From an uncultured Mycoplasmatota bacterium (GTDB lineage Bacteria > Bacillota_I > Bacilli_A > RF39 > UBA660), in assembly GCA_900546745.1 (NCBI GenBank), contig URDT01000012.1:1-32948 (forward strand): a stretch of DNA of 32,948 bases, written 5' to 3'. Positions within the stretch are counted from its first letter, which is position 1. Every line of letters starts with the position of its first letter. Under the pieces are notes generated by a model. That model saw nothing but the letters and a program-made list of their open reading frames with translations. It had not been told where the DNA came from and did not search any database. Both the position numbers and the translations under genes were made by a program. Below are positions 24,285 through 31,471 of this stretch, piece after piece.

Positions 24285-25313
24285 ATGAAACATGAAATTG
24301 ATTTAAGTAAATATTCTATTCGAACAGATTTAATTATTGAAAATCAGAACCAATTCTCTGATCAAGAAAATTATCAGCACGATAATATTAAGGTTACTTC
24401 TGTTAAATTATCCAATGAAGAGGCAAGTAAAATTAATAAGAAAGCAGGTACTTATATTACAATCGAATTTGAAGATGTAACAGATCAAGAAAATCAAGAA
24501 AAGTTAATACAAATATTTACAACTTATTTAAAAAAACTATTACATTTATCTAATATTAAAGAGGAAGATTCTTGTTTAATTATCGGACTAGGAAACATAA
24601 AATCTACACCTGATTCTTTAGGTCCTTTAGCAGTTGAAAAAATATTGGTAACAAGGCATTTATTTTCATTAGGTGAAATAGGGGAAGGATACCGTTCTGT
24701 TTGTTCATTTGCTCCGGGAGTAACTGGTACAAACGGAATCGAAACAACAGATTTAATTACAAGCATTGTTTCAAAAATCAAACCAGATTTTGTAATTGTT
24801 ATTGACGCTTTAGCAAGTTCTTCTGTTGAACGAGTTAATAAAACAATTCAAATGAGTAATACTGGAATCAATCCAGGCAGTGGAGTAGGAAATAGTAGAA
24901 AAGAAATCAGCAAAGAAACGATTGGTGTTCCTGTAATATCCTTAGGAATTCCTACAGTAGTAGATGCTGTTAGTGTAGTTAGTGATACTATCCGATATAT
25001 GCAAAAACATTATGCCTTTCATAAAAAATTTATAGATAGTCCTATCAGTCGATTAATCCGTTCTGATAAAGTCAATTATTTAAAAAGTGATGTTGTGATT
25101 GAAGAAAATGATAAAAAAGATTTATTAGGAATTGTAGGTTGCTTAAATGAGCAAGAAATTCGCCAATTAATTTTTGAAGTATTAACACCAATTGGATACA
25201 ATCTAATGGTAACTCCAAAAGAAATTGATTTTGTTATCAATAAATTAGCCCAGGTTTTATCATCAGGAATTAATTCATCACTACATAAAAAAACTATCAA
25301 AATGATAGATTAA
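24285..25313 (+). CDS. gpr: Spore protease Gpr (germination protease)
   Basis: 342 residues. The N-terminus has the prosequence region (SKYSIRTDLIIE, equivalent of VRTDLAVE), where autocleavage occurs; downstream are LIIGLGNIKSTPDSLGPLAV, SFAPGVTGTNGIETTDL, IDALASSSVERVNKTIQM and NTGINPGSGVGNSRKEIS, the highly conserved Gpr core. It cleaves small acid-soluble spore proteins at germination. Expected to be expressed in the forespore under SigG. Start ATG 24285 after GGTGAT. Its stop overlaps a small opposite-strand gene by 4 nt. Confidence 0.95.
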   Translation: MKHEIDLSKYSIRTDLIIENQNQFSDQENYQHDNIKVTSVKLSNEEASKINKKAGTYITIEFEDVTDQENQEKLIQIFTTYLKKLLHLSNIKEEDSCLIIGLGNIKSTPDSLGPLAVEKILVTRHLFSLGEIGEGYRSVCSFAPGVTGTNGIETTDLITSIVSKIKPDFVIVIDALASSSVERVNKTIQMSNTGINPGSGVGNSRKEISKETIGVPVISLGIPTVVDAVSVVSDTIRYMQKHYAFHKKFIDSPISRLIRSDKVNYLKSDVVIEENDKKDLLGIVGCLNEQEIRQLIFEVLTPIGYNLMVTPKEIDFVINKLAQVLSSGINSSLHKKTIKMID

Positions 25314-25411
25314 AAATAAACTAAGCAAGATGAAATAAACATTGCAACCATGCAAATTAATAAAATAATCGCGATAAAACGTTGTGTATTAAAACTCTTT
25401 TTTTTCTTCAT
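25310..25411 (-). CDS. 33-residue single-pass membrane microprotein
   Basis: Reads MKKKKSFNTQRF then a hydrophobic helix IAIILLICMVAMFISSCLV ending YF. Start ATG 25411 has a strong ribosome-binding site (GAGGTGAG, 3-nt spacing). The basic N-terminus followed by one membrane helix resembles the DUF4044-type microproteins of Bacilli, but I cannot assign a family. Convergent with gpr, with stop codons overlapping by 4 nt. Confidence 0.6.
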   Translation of the reverse strand: MKKKKSFNTQRFIAIILLICMVAMFISSCLVYF

Positions 25412-25501
25412 AAACTCACCTCAATGAATTTATTATAATATAATTTTGAAAAAAATGGAATATCTAACAGCCTTTTTAATATGATTAATTAGGTGATTAA
25501 A

Positions 25502-26125
25502 GTGATATTGGACAAACTAAAATATGGAGCAATTAATAATAAAAAAATCTTAACGTCTTTAGTTGTATTGTTAGTAATCGCAATTACAGCAGGATCTTTA
25601 TTTTTAACCATTTTATCGAAAACAGATCAACAATTGGTAACTCAATATATGAATGATTTTATGACACAAATCATGAATCATAAAGTGGATTATATAAGTA
25701 CATTAAAAAATAGTATTTGGAATAATGTTGGTTATGTTGTTTTCATCTGGTTATTAGGTATTTCAATAATCGGTTTACCAATTGTCTTATTTTTCTTTTT
25801 TTCAAAAATATTTGTACTTGGTTTTTCAATTGGCTCATTTGTATTAACATATCGTTTTAAAGGTTTATTGTGTGCTACTATATACATTATTCCTTTTTCA
25901 ATTATCAATATAGGAGTATATATATTATTGGCGTTATATGCCATAAAAATGTCAAATAATCTAATATATTCAATATTTAAAAAGAAAGAAATTAACGTTA
26001 AAAAAATTATCAATCGTTATTTATTAATTTTATTAATTTCTATTGGAATGATGTTATTTTATTCTCTATATGAAACTTTTGTAATTCCCTTTTTGTTTGA
26101 AAAAATGAAGTTTTTAATAAAATAG
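25502..26125 (+). CDS. spoIIM: Stage II sporulation protein M
   Basis: 207 residues from GTG 25502. Five hydrophobic segments in the SpoIIM pattern: TM1 SLVVLLVIAITAGSLFL, then YVVFIWLLGISIIGLPIVLF, IFVLGFSIGSFVLTYRFKG, IYIIPFSIINIGVYILLALYA in shorter runs, and a last helix LLILLISIGMMLFYSLYETF. SpoIIM works with SpoIID and SpoIIP to degrade septal peptidoglycan during engulfment. AGGTGA is 5 nt before GTG 25502; an in-frame GTG at 25493 overlaps it. SpoIID/P are not in the window. Confidence 0.9.
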   Translation: MILDKLKYGAINNKKILTSLVVLLVIAITAGSLFLTILSKTDQQLVTQYMNDFMTQIMNHKVDYISTLKNSIWNNVGYVVFIWLLGISIIGLPIVLFFFFSKIFVLGFSIGSFVLTYRFKGLLCATIYIIPFSIINIGVYILLALYAIKMSNNLIYSIFKKKEINVKKIINRYLLILLISIGMMLFYSLYETFVIPFLFEKMKFLIK

Positions 26126-26154
26126 GAGTGTTTTGTATTTTCCTATTTTTTTTT
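26119..26154 (+). terminator. Terminator of spoIIM
   Basis: AAAATAGGA/TCCTATTTT stem (9 bp) with a 13-nt loop, then a T run, overlapping the stop codon. Confidence 0.8.
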
Positions 26155-26157
26155 AAA

Positions 26158-26166
26158 TGATATAAT
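26158..26166 (+). promoter_or_regulatory. Extended -10 promoter element of mnmA
   Basis: TGATATAAT just before mnmA; same element as in front of holA and the glycosyltransferase. Confidence 0.6.
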
Positions 26167-26181
26167 GATTTAGGTGAGAAA

Positions 26182-27285
26182 ATGAAAACAGTAGTAGTTG
26201 GTATTAGTGGCGGTGTTGATAGTAGTGTTGCCGCTATTTTATTAAAAAATCAAGGATATCGTGTAATTGGATTATTTATGCGAAATTGGGATGCCAGTGT
26301 AAATAATGATATATTAGGGAATCCTACTTTAAACAATAATATTTGTCCTCAGGAACAAGATTATAATGATGCTCTTGCAGTATGTAAAAAAATAGGAATT
26401 CCATTACATCGAGTTGACTTTGTAAAAGAATACTGGGATTATGTATTTACTTACTTTTTAGATGAATTAAAAAAAGGAAGAACACCTAATCCTGATATCA
26501 TGTGTAACAAATATATAAAATTTGATATGTTTGCTAAAAAGGCTCGTGAACTAGGTGCTGATTATATAGCTACCGGTCATTATGCTAGAATGCAAAATGG
26601 AAAATTATTAAGAGGAATCGACAACAATAAAGATCAAACTTATTTTCTATCACAATTATCGAAAGAACAATTAAAAGATGTCTTATTCCCAGTCGGCGAT
26701 TTAGAAAAAAAACAAGTTCGTAAAATTGCTGAAGATTATGAATTAATTACTGCACATAAAAAAGATTCTACAGGAATTTGTTTTATTGGAGAGAGAAATT
26801 TTAAATCCTTTTTACAAAATTATTTACCAAATATTCCAGGTAAAATTATCAATATAGAAACCAAGGAAGAAATGGGAAATCATATTGGTCTAATGTATTA
26901 TACAATCGGTCAACGTCGTGGTTTAAATATTGGTGGTACTAAAAATCGTTGTTATGTAGTTGGAAAAGATTTAAAGCAAAACATTCTATATGTTTGTGAT
27001 GATGAAGAAGAGTCATATTTGTATAGTGATTCCTGTGTTTTAGAAATGGTAAATTGGATTGGAGACGAAAAAATCACAAAATGTAGTGCTAAATTTCGAT
27101 ATCGTCAACCAGATAATGAGGTCACATTAGATTTTTTAGAGAATGGTGAGATTATTGTAAATTACGATAATGTAGCATCTGTAACACCTGGACAAGCTTG
27201 TGTACTTTATAATGGAGAAGAATGTTTAGGTGGTGGAATTATTAAAGAAGTCAGAAAAAATGGAACTAAATTGTGGTATTTATAA
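26182..27285 (+). CDS. mnmA: tRNA-specific 2-thiouridylase MnmA
   Basis: 367 residues, the family's usual length. PP-loop GISGGVDSSV (7-16), the catalytic Cys pair C108 (PDIMCNKYIKF) and C200 (STGICFIGERNF), and GLMYYTIGQRRGLNIGG. It thiolates U34 of tRNA Lys/Glu/Gln using ATP and persulfide sulfur. Start ATG 26182 with AGGTGAG upstream. Stands alone. Confidence 0.97.
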   Translation: MKTVVVGISGGVDSSVAAILLKNQGYRVIGLFMRNWDASVNNDILGNPTLNNNICPQEQDYNDALAVCKKIGIPLHRVDFVKEYWDYVFTYFLDELKKGRTPNPDIMCNKYIKFDMFAKKARELGADYIATGHYARMQNGKLLRGIDNNKDQTYFLSQLSKEQLKDVLFPVGDLEKKQVRKIAEDYELITAHKKDSTGICFIGERNFKSFLQNYLPNIPGKIINIETKEEMGNHIGLMYYTIGQRRGLNIGGTKNRCYVVGKDLKQNILYVCDDEEESYLYSDSCVLEMVNWIGDEKITKCSAKFRYRQPDNEVTLDFLENGEIIVNYDNVASVTPGQACVLYNGEECLGGGIIKEVRKNGTKLWYL

Positions 27286-27303
27286 TTTACTTTTCCTTTA
27301 CAC

Positions 27304-27331
27304 TTGACAATTATAACGTAGATGATAAAAT
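27304..27331 (+). promoter_or_regulatory. Sigma-A promoter of the XRE-type regulator gene
   Basis: TTGACA (27304-27309, perfect) with a 16-nt spacer to TAAAAT (27326-27331, 5 of 6). No operator palindrome is obvious. Confidence 0.7.
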
Positions 27332-27351
27332 TAAAGTATGGAGGTTTAAAG

Positions 27352-28137
27352 ATGGAACGACTTAACGAAATATTACATGAATTAGGAATTTCTAAAGTTA
27401 AATTAGCAAAATTTTTAGGTGTATCAAGACAAATGATTTACAATTATCTAGAATTAGATGATATTAATAAATGGCCTAAAGATAAAAAGGTTTTATTACT
27501 TAATTTACTAGGTGTTAAATCAGTAGAAGAAATAGATCAAATTAGAGTAGATACAGACTATATTATTAGTGTCGAATCTAGAATCAACAGTCTTTTTGAA
27601 AATGGAGGAAGTACTTCATCTGAAGCAATTGATAATCTTTCTAATTTGTCAGGAAAAACAAAAGAATTAATGGTTAATATTCTTTCTCTTGTAAAGGAAG
27701 ATTTAGAAGATTCTAACAGTGATGGAGAAGGGGAAGTATTTAAAACATATGAATACTTATATAATTTTATTCAAACTATGAGGTCTTCTAGAGAATTAAA
27801 ATATATGTTAGCGTATACTGCAAAAGCTGCTGGTTTTATTAAACCAATGGAATTTGTTTTTGATGAAGAAGAACAATTTATTTTTGAAAGTATTATGTTC
27901 TCGGCTATGACATTATATAATAATGGGGGAGTTTCTAAGACAAAAATTGCTGAATCACATAGAAGATTTGCTGATCAAATTGAACATAAAATTGAAGAAA
28001 AAATGAGCCGTACTCTAGAATTAAATACAATTAAAGTACAAGCTTTAAAAGAATTAAATTATGATGGCATTAATGAACAAAATGCTGCTGAAGTATTTGC
28101 TAAAATAGCTGAAATTCAATCAAGAAAAATATCATAA
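27352..28137 (+). CDS. XRE-family helix-turn-helix protein with long helical C-terminus
   Basis: 261 residues. HTH at ~8-35 (GISKVKLAKFLGVSRQMIYN); from ~70 onward it is helical and acidic with a Ser-Asp linker and conserved-looking segments YMLAYTAKAAGFIKPMEFVF and RRFADQIEHKIEEKMSRTLE. The HTH suggests DNA binding; the target is unknown. I prefer ATG 27352 (GGAGG 7 nt upstream) over the ATG at 27322. It lies between mnmA and the dif site; whether it is host or part of a mobile region is unclear. A terminator follows. Confidence 0.8.
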   Translation: MERLNEILHELGISKVKLAKFLGVSRQMIYNYLELDDINKWPKDKKVLLLNLLGVKSVEEIDQIRVDTDYIISVESRINSLFENGGSTSSEAIDNLSNLSGKTKELMVNILSLVKEDLEDSNSDGEGEVFKTYEYLYNFIQTMRSSRELKYMLAYTAKAAGFIKPMEFVFDEEEQFIFESIMFSAMTLYNNGGVSKTKIAESHRRFADQIEHKIEEKMSRTLELNTIKVQALKELNYDGINEQNAAEVFAKIAEIQSRKIS

Positions 28138-28166
28138 AAGTACCTTTATAATAAGGGTACTTTTTT
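28136..28166 (+). terminator. Terminator after the XRE-type gene
   Basis: AAAAGTACC/GGTACTTTT, perfect 9-bp stem, 11-nt loop, T run. Confidence 0.85.
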
Positions 28167-28168
28167 GT

Positions 28169-28450
28169 ATATACATCCCCTACTTTAAATTTTTATTTCT
28201 TAATAGAAAGAGTAGTAGTCATAAAATAAATTTAAATTGGTAAACTATATCTATCTATCTATCATTATTTTAGTAATTAAAAATTATTAAAAAATAAATA
28301 GCAATTATAGATATAGTATATATAGTAAAACATAGTGAACATAACGAATAATATTTTTACAGTAATGAATGATAATAATATAATAATATTTATATATATT
28401 AAAAATATAAAAAAGAGATGAATAACTAATCAATTTTAAATATATAATTA
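28169..28450. other. AT-rich non-coding stretch left of dif
   Basis: No gene is visible over ~280 nt. It contains a short ATCT tandem repeat (28249-28263), a perfect 11-bp inverted repeat ACTATATCTAT (28244-28254) with ATAGATATAGT (28307-28317), and a one-arm dif-like sequence (AGTGAACATAA, 28334-28344). The rest is AT-rich low-complexity sequence; I see no promoter or RNA gene I can defend. Confidence 0.6.
28249..28263 (+). repeat. ATCT microsatellite (3.75 copies)
   Basis: Three full ATCT units plus ATC; overlaps the left arm of an inverted repeat (28244-28254). Too short to be a CRISPR array, and without spacers. Confidence 0.7.
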
Positions 28451-28478
28451 ACTTCGTATAATGTATATTATGTTAACT
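28451..28478 (+). other. dif: dif-like XerC/XerD recombination site (attachment site)
   Basis: 28 bp read as XerC arm ACTTCGTATAA, 6-bp centre TGTATA, XerD arm TTATGTTAACT. Against B. subtilis dif (ACTTCCTAGAA, TATATA, TTATGTAAACT) it differs at two bases in the XerC arm, one or two in the centre and one in the XerD arm; the centre is identical to E. coli dif. It lies just downstream of the rep gene of the filamentous-phage-like block, where an integrated Xer-dependent phage junction would be. Confidence 0.85.
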
Positions 28479-28493
28479 AAGATTATTTTTTTT

Positions 28494-28517
28494 AATAAGA
28501 GAATAGTTCTCTATTAT
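28494..28517 (-). terminator. Imperfect hairpin at the rep 3' end
   Basis: AATAAGAGAA and TTCTCTATTATT pair with one small bulge around TAG; includes the rep stop codon. There is no T tract in the rep direction, so it is a weak terminator at best. Confidence 0.35.
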
Positions 28518-29461
28518 TCTCCTAGTTTAAATTCAGTAAATAAGATAGGATCTCCTAGTTTATCATAATATACTTTTTGATATTGTTGATTATATAACAT
28601 TTCAACTTGATATATCTTTGAATACTCATTCGGTCTATCACTGTCTATAAATGCTTCTTTAGGACGATTCAAGTTCATACTATATAGATATTTTCTTTTT
28701 CCCCATAATCTATTATCTATATCCTTTGTCATGTATTTTGTTATATATCCTACAACATTTATATTATCCATTCTCTTAGCCATATTATGACCATATATCC
28801 AACCTTTAATATCTTTTCCTATCTGCCAACCACTTTTTTTATTATAAATTCTTCTCTCCTCTTTACTTAGTAGGGTAGAGTCGTTATAATCAATATTGGT
28901 TAAAAGGTGATAGTGTACTACTCCCCTCTTTTGGTATTCCGGGACGCACACATATTTAAAATCGCTTTTTAACCTTTTTATATTTCTACGCCAAATATTA
29001 AATTTCTTATTGGCTAATTCTATATCTTTATATTTCTCTTCCTTAAAAGTTAGAGTAATAAAAGTTTTAAATATAGTTTCATTTGATTTCACTATTCTTT
29101 GTAATTGAAACTTACTTCTATTAATATTTTTTAATTCTATATATTTTTTATCATGAGAGTAAGTAAACTCTCTTTTTGTAAATAAATAATCATAATCAAT
29201 CATAGTTTTTTCTTTTTTATCTTTCTGCGATGCTTTTTTATTTAAGTATTGATAAACCTGTACATATTTACCACACTCAATTATCTTATAATCATAATAT
29301 GACTGAGATATGAGACTACTATCAAGTAATAGAGCACCCGGGTGTTTCCCCGGATTGCTCTTGAACTCGTCTGCTACTCGTTCTAGATAGTTATCCTTAA
29401 TATAATCTAATTCTTCATAAGGTACTACTTCTTTTGTTGAATGCTTATAAATTGAATTCAT
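28514..29461 (-). CDS. HUH rolling-circle replication initiator (Rep), inovirus gpII-like
   Basis: 315 residues. Three rolling-circle motifs are in order: motif I FITLTF (TLT at 136-138), motif II HUH at 183-185 (GVVHYHLLTNI), motif III Tyr/Lys (Y239-I-T-K242-Y243 in GYITKYMTKDI). The Tyr nucleophile nicks the plus strand and binds the 5' end. A GC-rich patch SNPGKHPGALLLD sits near residue 36. The ribosome-binding site is poor (no GGAGG before ATG 29461), unlike the other phage genes, so translation could be limited or regulated. The gene follows the zot-side hairpin and precedes dif. Confidence 0.82.
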   Translation of the reverse strand: MNSIYKHSTKEVVPYEELDYIKDNYLERVADEFKSNPGKHPGALLLDSSLISQSYYDYKIIECGKYVQVYQYLNKKASQKDKKEKTMIDYDYLFTKREFTYSHDKKYIELKNINRSKFQLQRIVKSNETIFKTFITLTFKEEKYKDIELANKKFNIWRRNIKRLKSDFKYVCVPEYQKRGVVHYHLLTNIDYNDSTLLSKEERRIYNKKSGWQIGKDIKGWIYGHNMAKRMDNINVVGYITKYMTKDIDNRLWGKRKYLYSMNLNRPKEAFIDSDRPNEYSKIYQVEMLYNQQYQKVYYDKLGDPILFTEFKLGE

Positions 29462-29557
29462 GCTGAATTCACTGCTTTTAATTTCAAATCAATAAATTAA
29501 TTTAAAATTAAAACCTAACACAGTCGTAGTTCGAAAAAGCACGGCTTTTTTTTCGAA
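29462..29557 (-). other. zot-rep intergenic region: candidate replication origin and packaging signal
   Basis: 96 nt, partly very AT-rich. The intergenic region of Ff phages sits between the morphogenesis genes and gene II and carries the origins and the packaging hairpin; position here is the same. Confidence 0.5.
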
Positions 29558-29561
29558 CTAC
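29526..29561. other. Long hairpin overlapping the zot stop codon
   Basis: GTAGTTCGAAAAAGC pairs with GCTTTTTTTTCGAACTAC around ACG: 15 pairs with a 3-nt T bulge. It could be a packaging signal, nick-site stem or terminator; no T tract follows it on the minus strand beyond the T's inside the stem. Confidence 0.7.
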
Positions 29562-30349
29562 TCCGAAAACAACGCGTCCAAATCATCAAAAGAAACCTTA
29601 GGAGAAGAATATACACCTTTATCTAACAAAGGCTTATTATAGTTATAATTACTCAAATACCTACTATCATACGCCTTAAAAATCATATTTCTATTAAAAA
29701 AGTAAATCTTCTTATAGTAATCAAACGGAAGTTTCTTTTTCTCTTCATGGCTTTTAGGAATAAAACGACCGTAAAAATCTAGATCATAATAACCAATACC
29801 ACGCATTATAGAAATAGGTGTAAAAGGAATATTAATTACCTTACATTGCTTAAAATAAGATTCACAAATATTTCTAGCTTTCTTAAATATACGGCTAGGA
29901 TTTTGACTAGTGAAAATAATTGTCTTTACTCCATAATGCCTATGAGCCTGTAAAAACTTAGCTATCCTACCTAATTTCTTATTAACTTCTTTATCCTTAT
30001 ACTCGTCACTATCAGCATACAATTGAACCTCATCAATAATAATACAAGCATTTGGTTCAAAACTATAATCATTATTCAAATCCCATAAAGTTATTTTATT
30101 AGAATAAATATGATTTCTTTTATCTAATAGTATAGGATAATTACTATATACATTATTTATCTTTCTTTTAGGAAACTTTAAATAATATTCAAAACATACC
30201 TTATCTTTTAATTTTGGTACTTTCGATAATACATAAGTTAAACAATACTTAATAATATTATTTTCATGTTTATAATGCTTTAAAGCTATTCTAGTAGCAT
30301 TTAATGTTTTACCACTACCAGGTACACCACACAACGATATTAAAGCCAT
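29558..30349 (-). CDS. zot: Zot / inovirus pI-like morphogenesis ATPase
   Basis: 263 residues. Walker A GVPGSGKT (8-15), Walker B CIIIDE (102-107), then FLQAHRHYGVKTIIFTSQNP, the classic Zot-family pattern. Ff pI and Vibrio Zot drive phage assembly through the envelope. Unlike Ff pI, no clear transmembrane helix is seen C-terminal to the ATPase; the membrane partner may be one of the small proteins. Start ATG 30349 after TAGGTG. The end runs into the intergenic hairpin. Confidence 0.88.
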   Translation of the reverse strand: MALISLCGVPGSGKTLNATRIALKHYKHENNIIKYCLTYVLSKVPKLKDKVCFEYYLKFPKRKINNVYSNYPILLDKRNHIYSNKITLWDLNNDYSFEPNACIIIDEVQLYADSDEYKDKEVNKKLGRIAKFLQAHRHYGVKTIIFTSQNPSRIFKKARNICESYFKQCKVINIPFTPISIMRGIGYYDLDFYGRFIPKSHEEKKKLPFDYYKKIYFFNRNMIFKAYDSRYLSNYNYNKPLLDKGVYSSPKVSFDDLDALFSE

Positions 30350-30361
30350 AGAACACCTACC

Positions 30362-30544
30362 CTATCTAAATAATCGAATAAAAACACGATATAGAACATA
30401 AGCAACAATAAACCAAAATAATAAGAAGAAGATATGAGCTAAGAAAATAATCTGTGATTGATCGGCTAAAGATAATGCTTCAAAATCAATTCCATAATTT
30501 AATAAAAACGATATAATCCATTCTTTTTTTAATAAAAAATACAT
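30362..30544 (-). CDS. Small membrane protein (60 residues) before zot
   Basis: One strong membrane helix in the C-terminal half (SQIIFLAHIFFLLFWFIVAY) with a basic end (RVFIRLFR); N-terminal MYFLLKKEWIISFLLNYG may be amphipathic. ATG 30544 has AGGGG 6 nt upstream. 12 nt before zot. Candidate membrane partner of Zot or minor coat protein; no recognised family. Confidence 0.7.
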   Translation of the reverse strand: MYFLLKKEWIISFLLNYGIDFEALSLADQSQIIFLAHIFFLLFWFIVAYVLYRVFIRLFR

Positions 30545-30552
30545 ATAAACCC

Positions 30553-30705
30553 CTACTTTTCTTTATCAATTGTAAATATGTCAAAAAAGGCAAATATTAT
30601 AGGAACAACAAATAAAGGCCTAATATAAACCATAATTAAGACAAATAATAATAAATCTAAAGTTAAACATATATAATCTATTTTTTCTCTAACTCTTATT
30701 TTCAA
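30553..30705 (-). CDS. Small membrane protein (50 residues), TTG start proposed
   Basis: Two hydrophobic stretches (LTLDLLLFVLIMVYI and PLFVVPIIFAFFDIF) behind a basic N-terminus (KIRVREK). There is no ATG in the suitable place; TTG 30705 with AGGAG 10 nt upstream overlaps the previous gene by 17 nt. A longer reading up to 30765 would overlap it by 77 nt. Candidate minor coat protein of the phage. Confidence 0.55.
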   Translation of the reverse strand: MKIRVREKIDYICLTLDLLLFVLIMVYIRPLFVVPIIFAFFDIFTIDKEK

Positions 30706-30949
30706 TTTCTTCTCGCTCCTTACTATACTTTTTATATTTTTGTAATTCTTTAGTAATATAAGCAAATTCTTTTGTTAATTCACTTACTTTTTTTACATTT
30801 TTAAAACTTACTTCTTTACTTAAAATAGTCATTTCTTCTTTTATAGCTAAAGCTCTATTTTTTAAGCTTTCTAATTTCTCATTAGATATATAACTATATT
30901 TTTCTCTTTCAATATCTTTTTTTGATATTCTTTTCAAAATACTACTCAT
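30689..30949 (-). CDS. Charged coiled-coil protein (86 residues)
   Basis: No membrane segment; rich in Lys and Glu with heptad-like spacing (SNEKLESLKNRALAIKEEM, SELTKEFAYITKELQKYKKY). ATG 30949 has GAGG 7 nt upstream and begins one base after the previous stop; a GTG at 30961 overlaps that gene. Could be a small DNA- or Zot-binding partner, but no family is recognised. Confidence 0.6.
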   Translation of the reverse strand: MSSILKRISKKDIEREKYSYISNEKLESLKNRALAIKEEMTILSKEVSFKNVKKVSELTKEFAYITKELQKYKKYSKEREEIENKS

Positions 30950-30950
30950 T

Positions 30951-31124
30951 TTATACCTCACATGTATGTATCACTATTGGAACATTAGCAATTCCCAATC
31001 TTAAATACAATTTACTTTCTTTTGGATTCTCACAATTATTTAAGTTGAAGAAAGGTAAACTAATAACGCCAAAACAACATAATAACAAAATAATAATAAT
31101 ACCATATAACCAACTTTTCCTCAT
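30951..31124 (-). CDS. 57-residue membrane or secreted protein
   Basis: Basic start MRKSW, hydrophobic helix LYGIIIILLLCCFGVISLPF, then a short polar C-terminus with Cys residues (NNCENPKESK, IHTCEV). It looks like a signal anchor or a signal peptide. ATG 31124 overlaps the previous TGA (ATGA), so it is translationally coupled. Possible minor virion protein. Confidence 0.65.
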   Translation of the reverse strand: MRKSWLYGIIIILLLCCFGVISLPFFNLNNCENPKESKLYLRLGIANVPIVIHTCEV

Positions 31125-31468
31125 CAAATGTCCTCCAACATATTATCTAACTCTTTACGTTCTTTTTTACTTAAAGGTCTTTGTTTAGGACTACTAGAAA
31201 CAAGATTAACTTCTTTTCGATCGTAAGCTAATTGCTTTTCTCTTTTTATATTATTAATAGATCTAGAAACTGCTTTATTATTAAAATAATTCATTTGAAC
31301 TTCTGTTTCTTTAAATCCTGCAAATACAAATCTAAATACATATTTTAAAATAATACCAACTAAAATTAATTGAAGTATAGAAACAGGAAAATCTTGAAAA
31401 GGTTTAACACTTAATAAATCTACTATTTTATAAAATACAAATTGTAAATAATTAATAATAGCTTTCAT
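31124..31468 (-). CDS. 114-residue membrane protein with basic C-terminal tail
   Basis: One main membrane helix (SILQLILVGIILKYVFRFVF) preceded by an amphipathic N-terminus, then a ~60-residue charged tail (KRPLSKKERKELDNML-like run at the end: RPLSKKERKELDNMLEDI). Start ATG 31468 with AGGTGG 8 nt upstream; its ribosome-binding site lies in the end of the 53-residue gene. A positively charged cytoplasmic tail could touch phage DNA. No recognised family. Confidence 0.65.
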   Translation of the reverse strand: MKAIINYLQFVFYKIVDLLSVKPFQDFPVSILQLILVGIILKYVFRFVFAGFKETEVQMNYFNNKAVSRSINNIKREKQLAYDRKEVNLVSSSPKQRPLSKKERKELDNMLEDI

Positions 31469-31471
31469 ATA

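Noticed and set aside
28249..28263. ATCT repeat as a possible CRISPR array.
   Set aside because: Four-base unit, no spacers, no cas genes.
28449..28466. The left arm of the dif site also resembles the left half of loxP (TAACTTCGTATAATGTAT is shared).
   Set aside because: The right half does not have the mirrored loxP arm, no Cre homologue is in the window, and the match to bacterial dif arms is much better overall.
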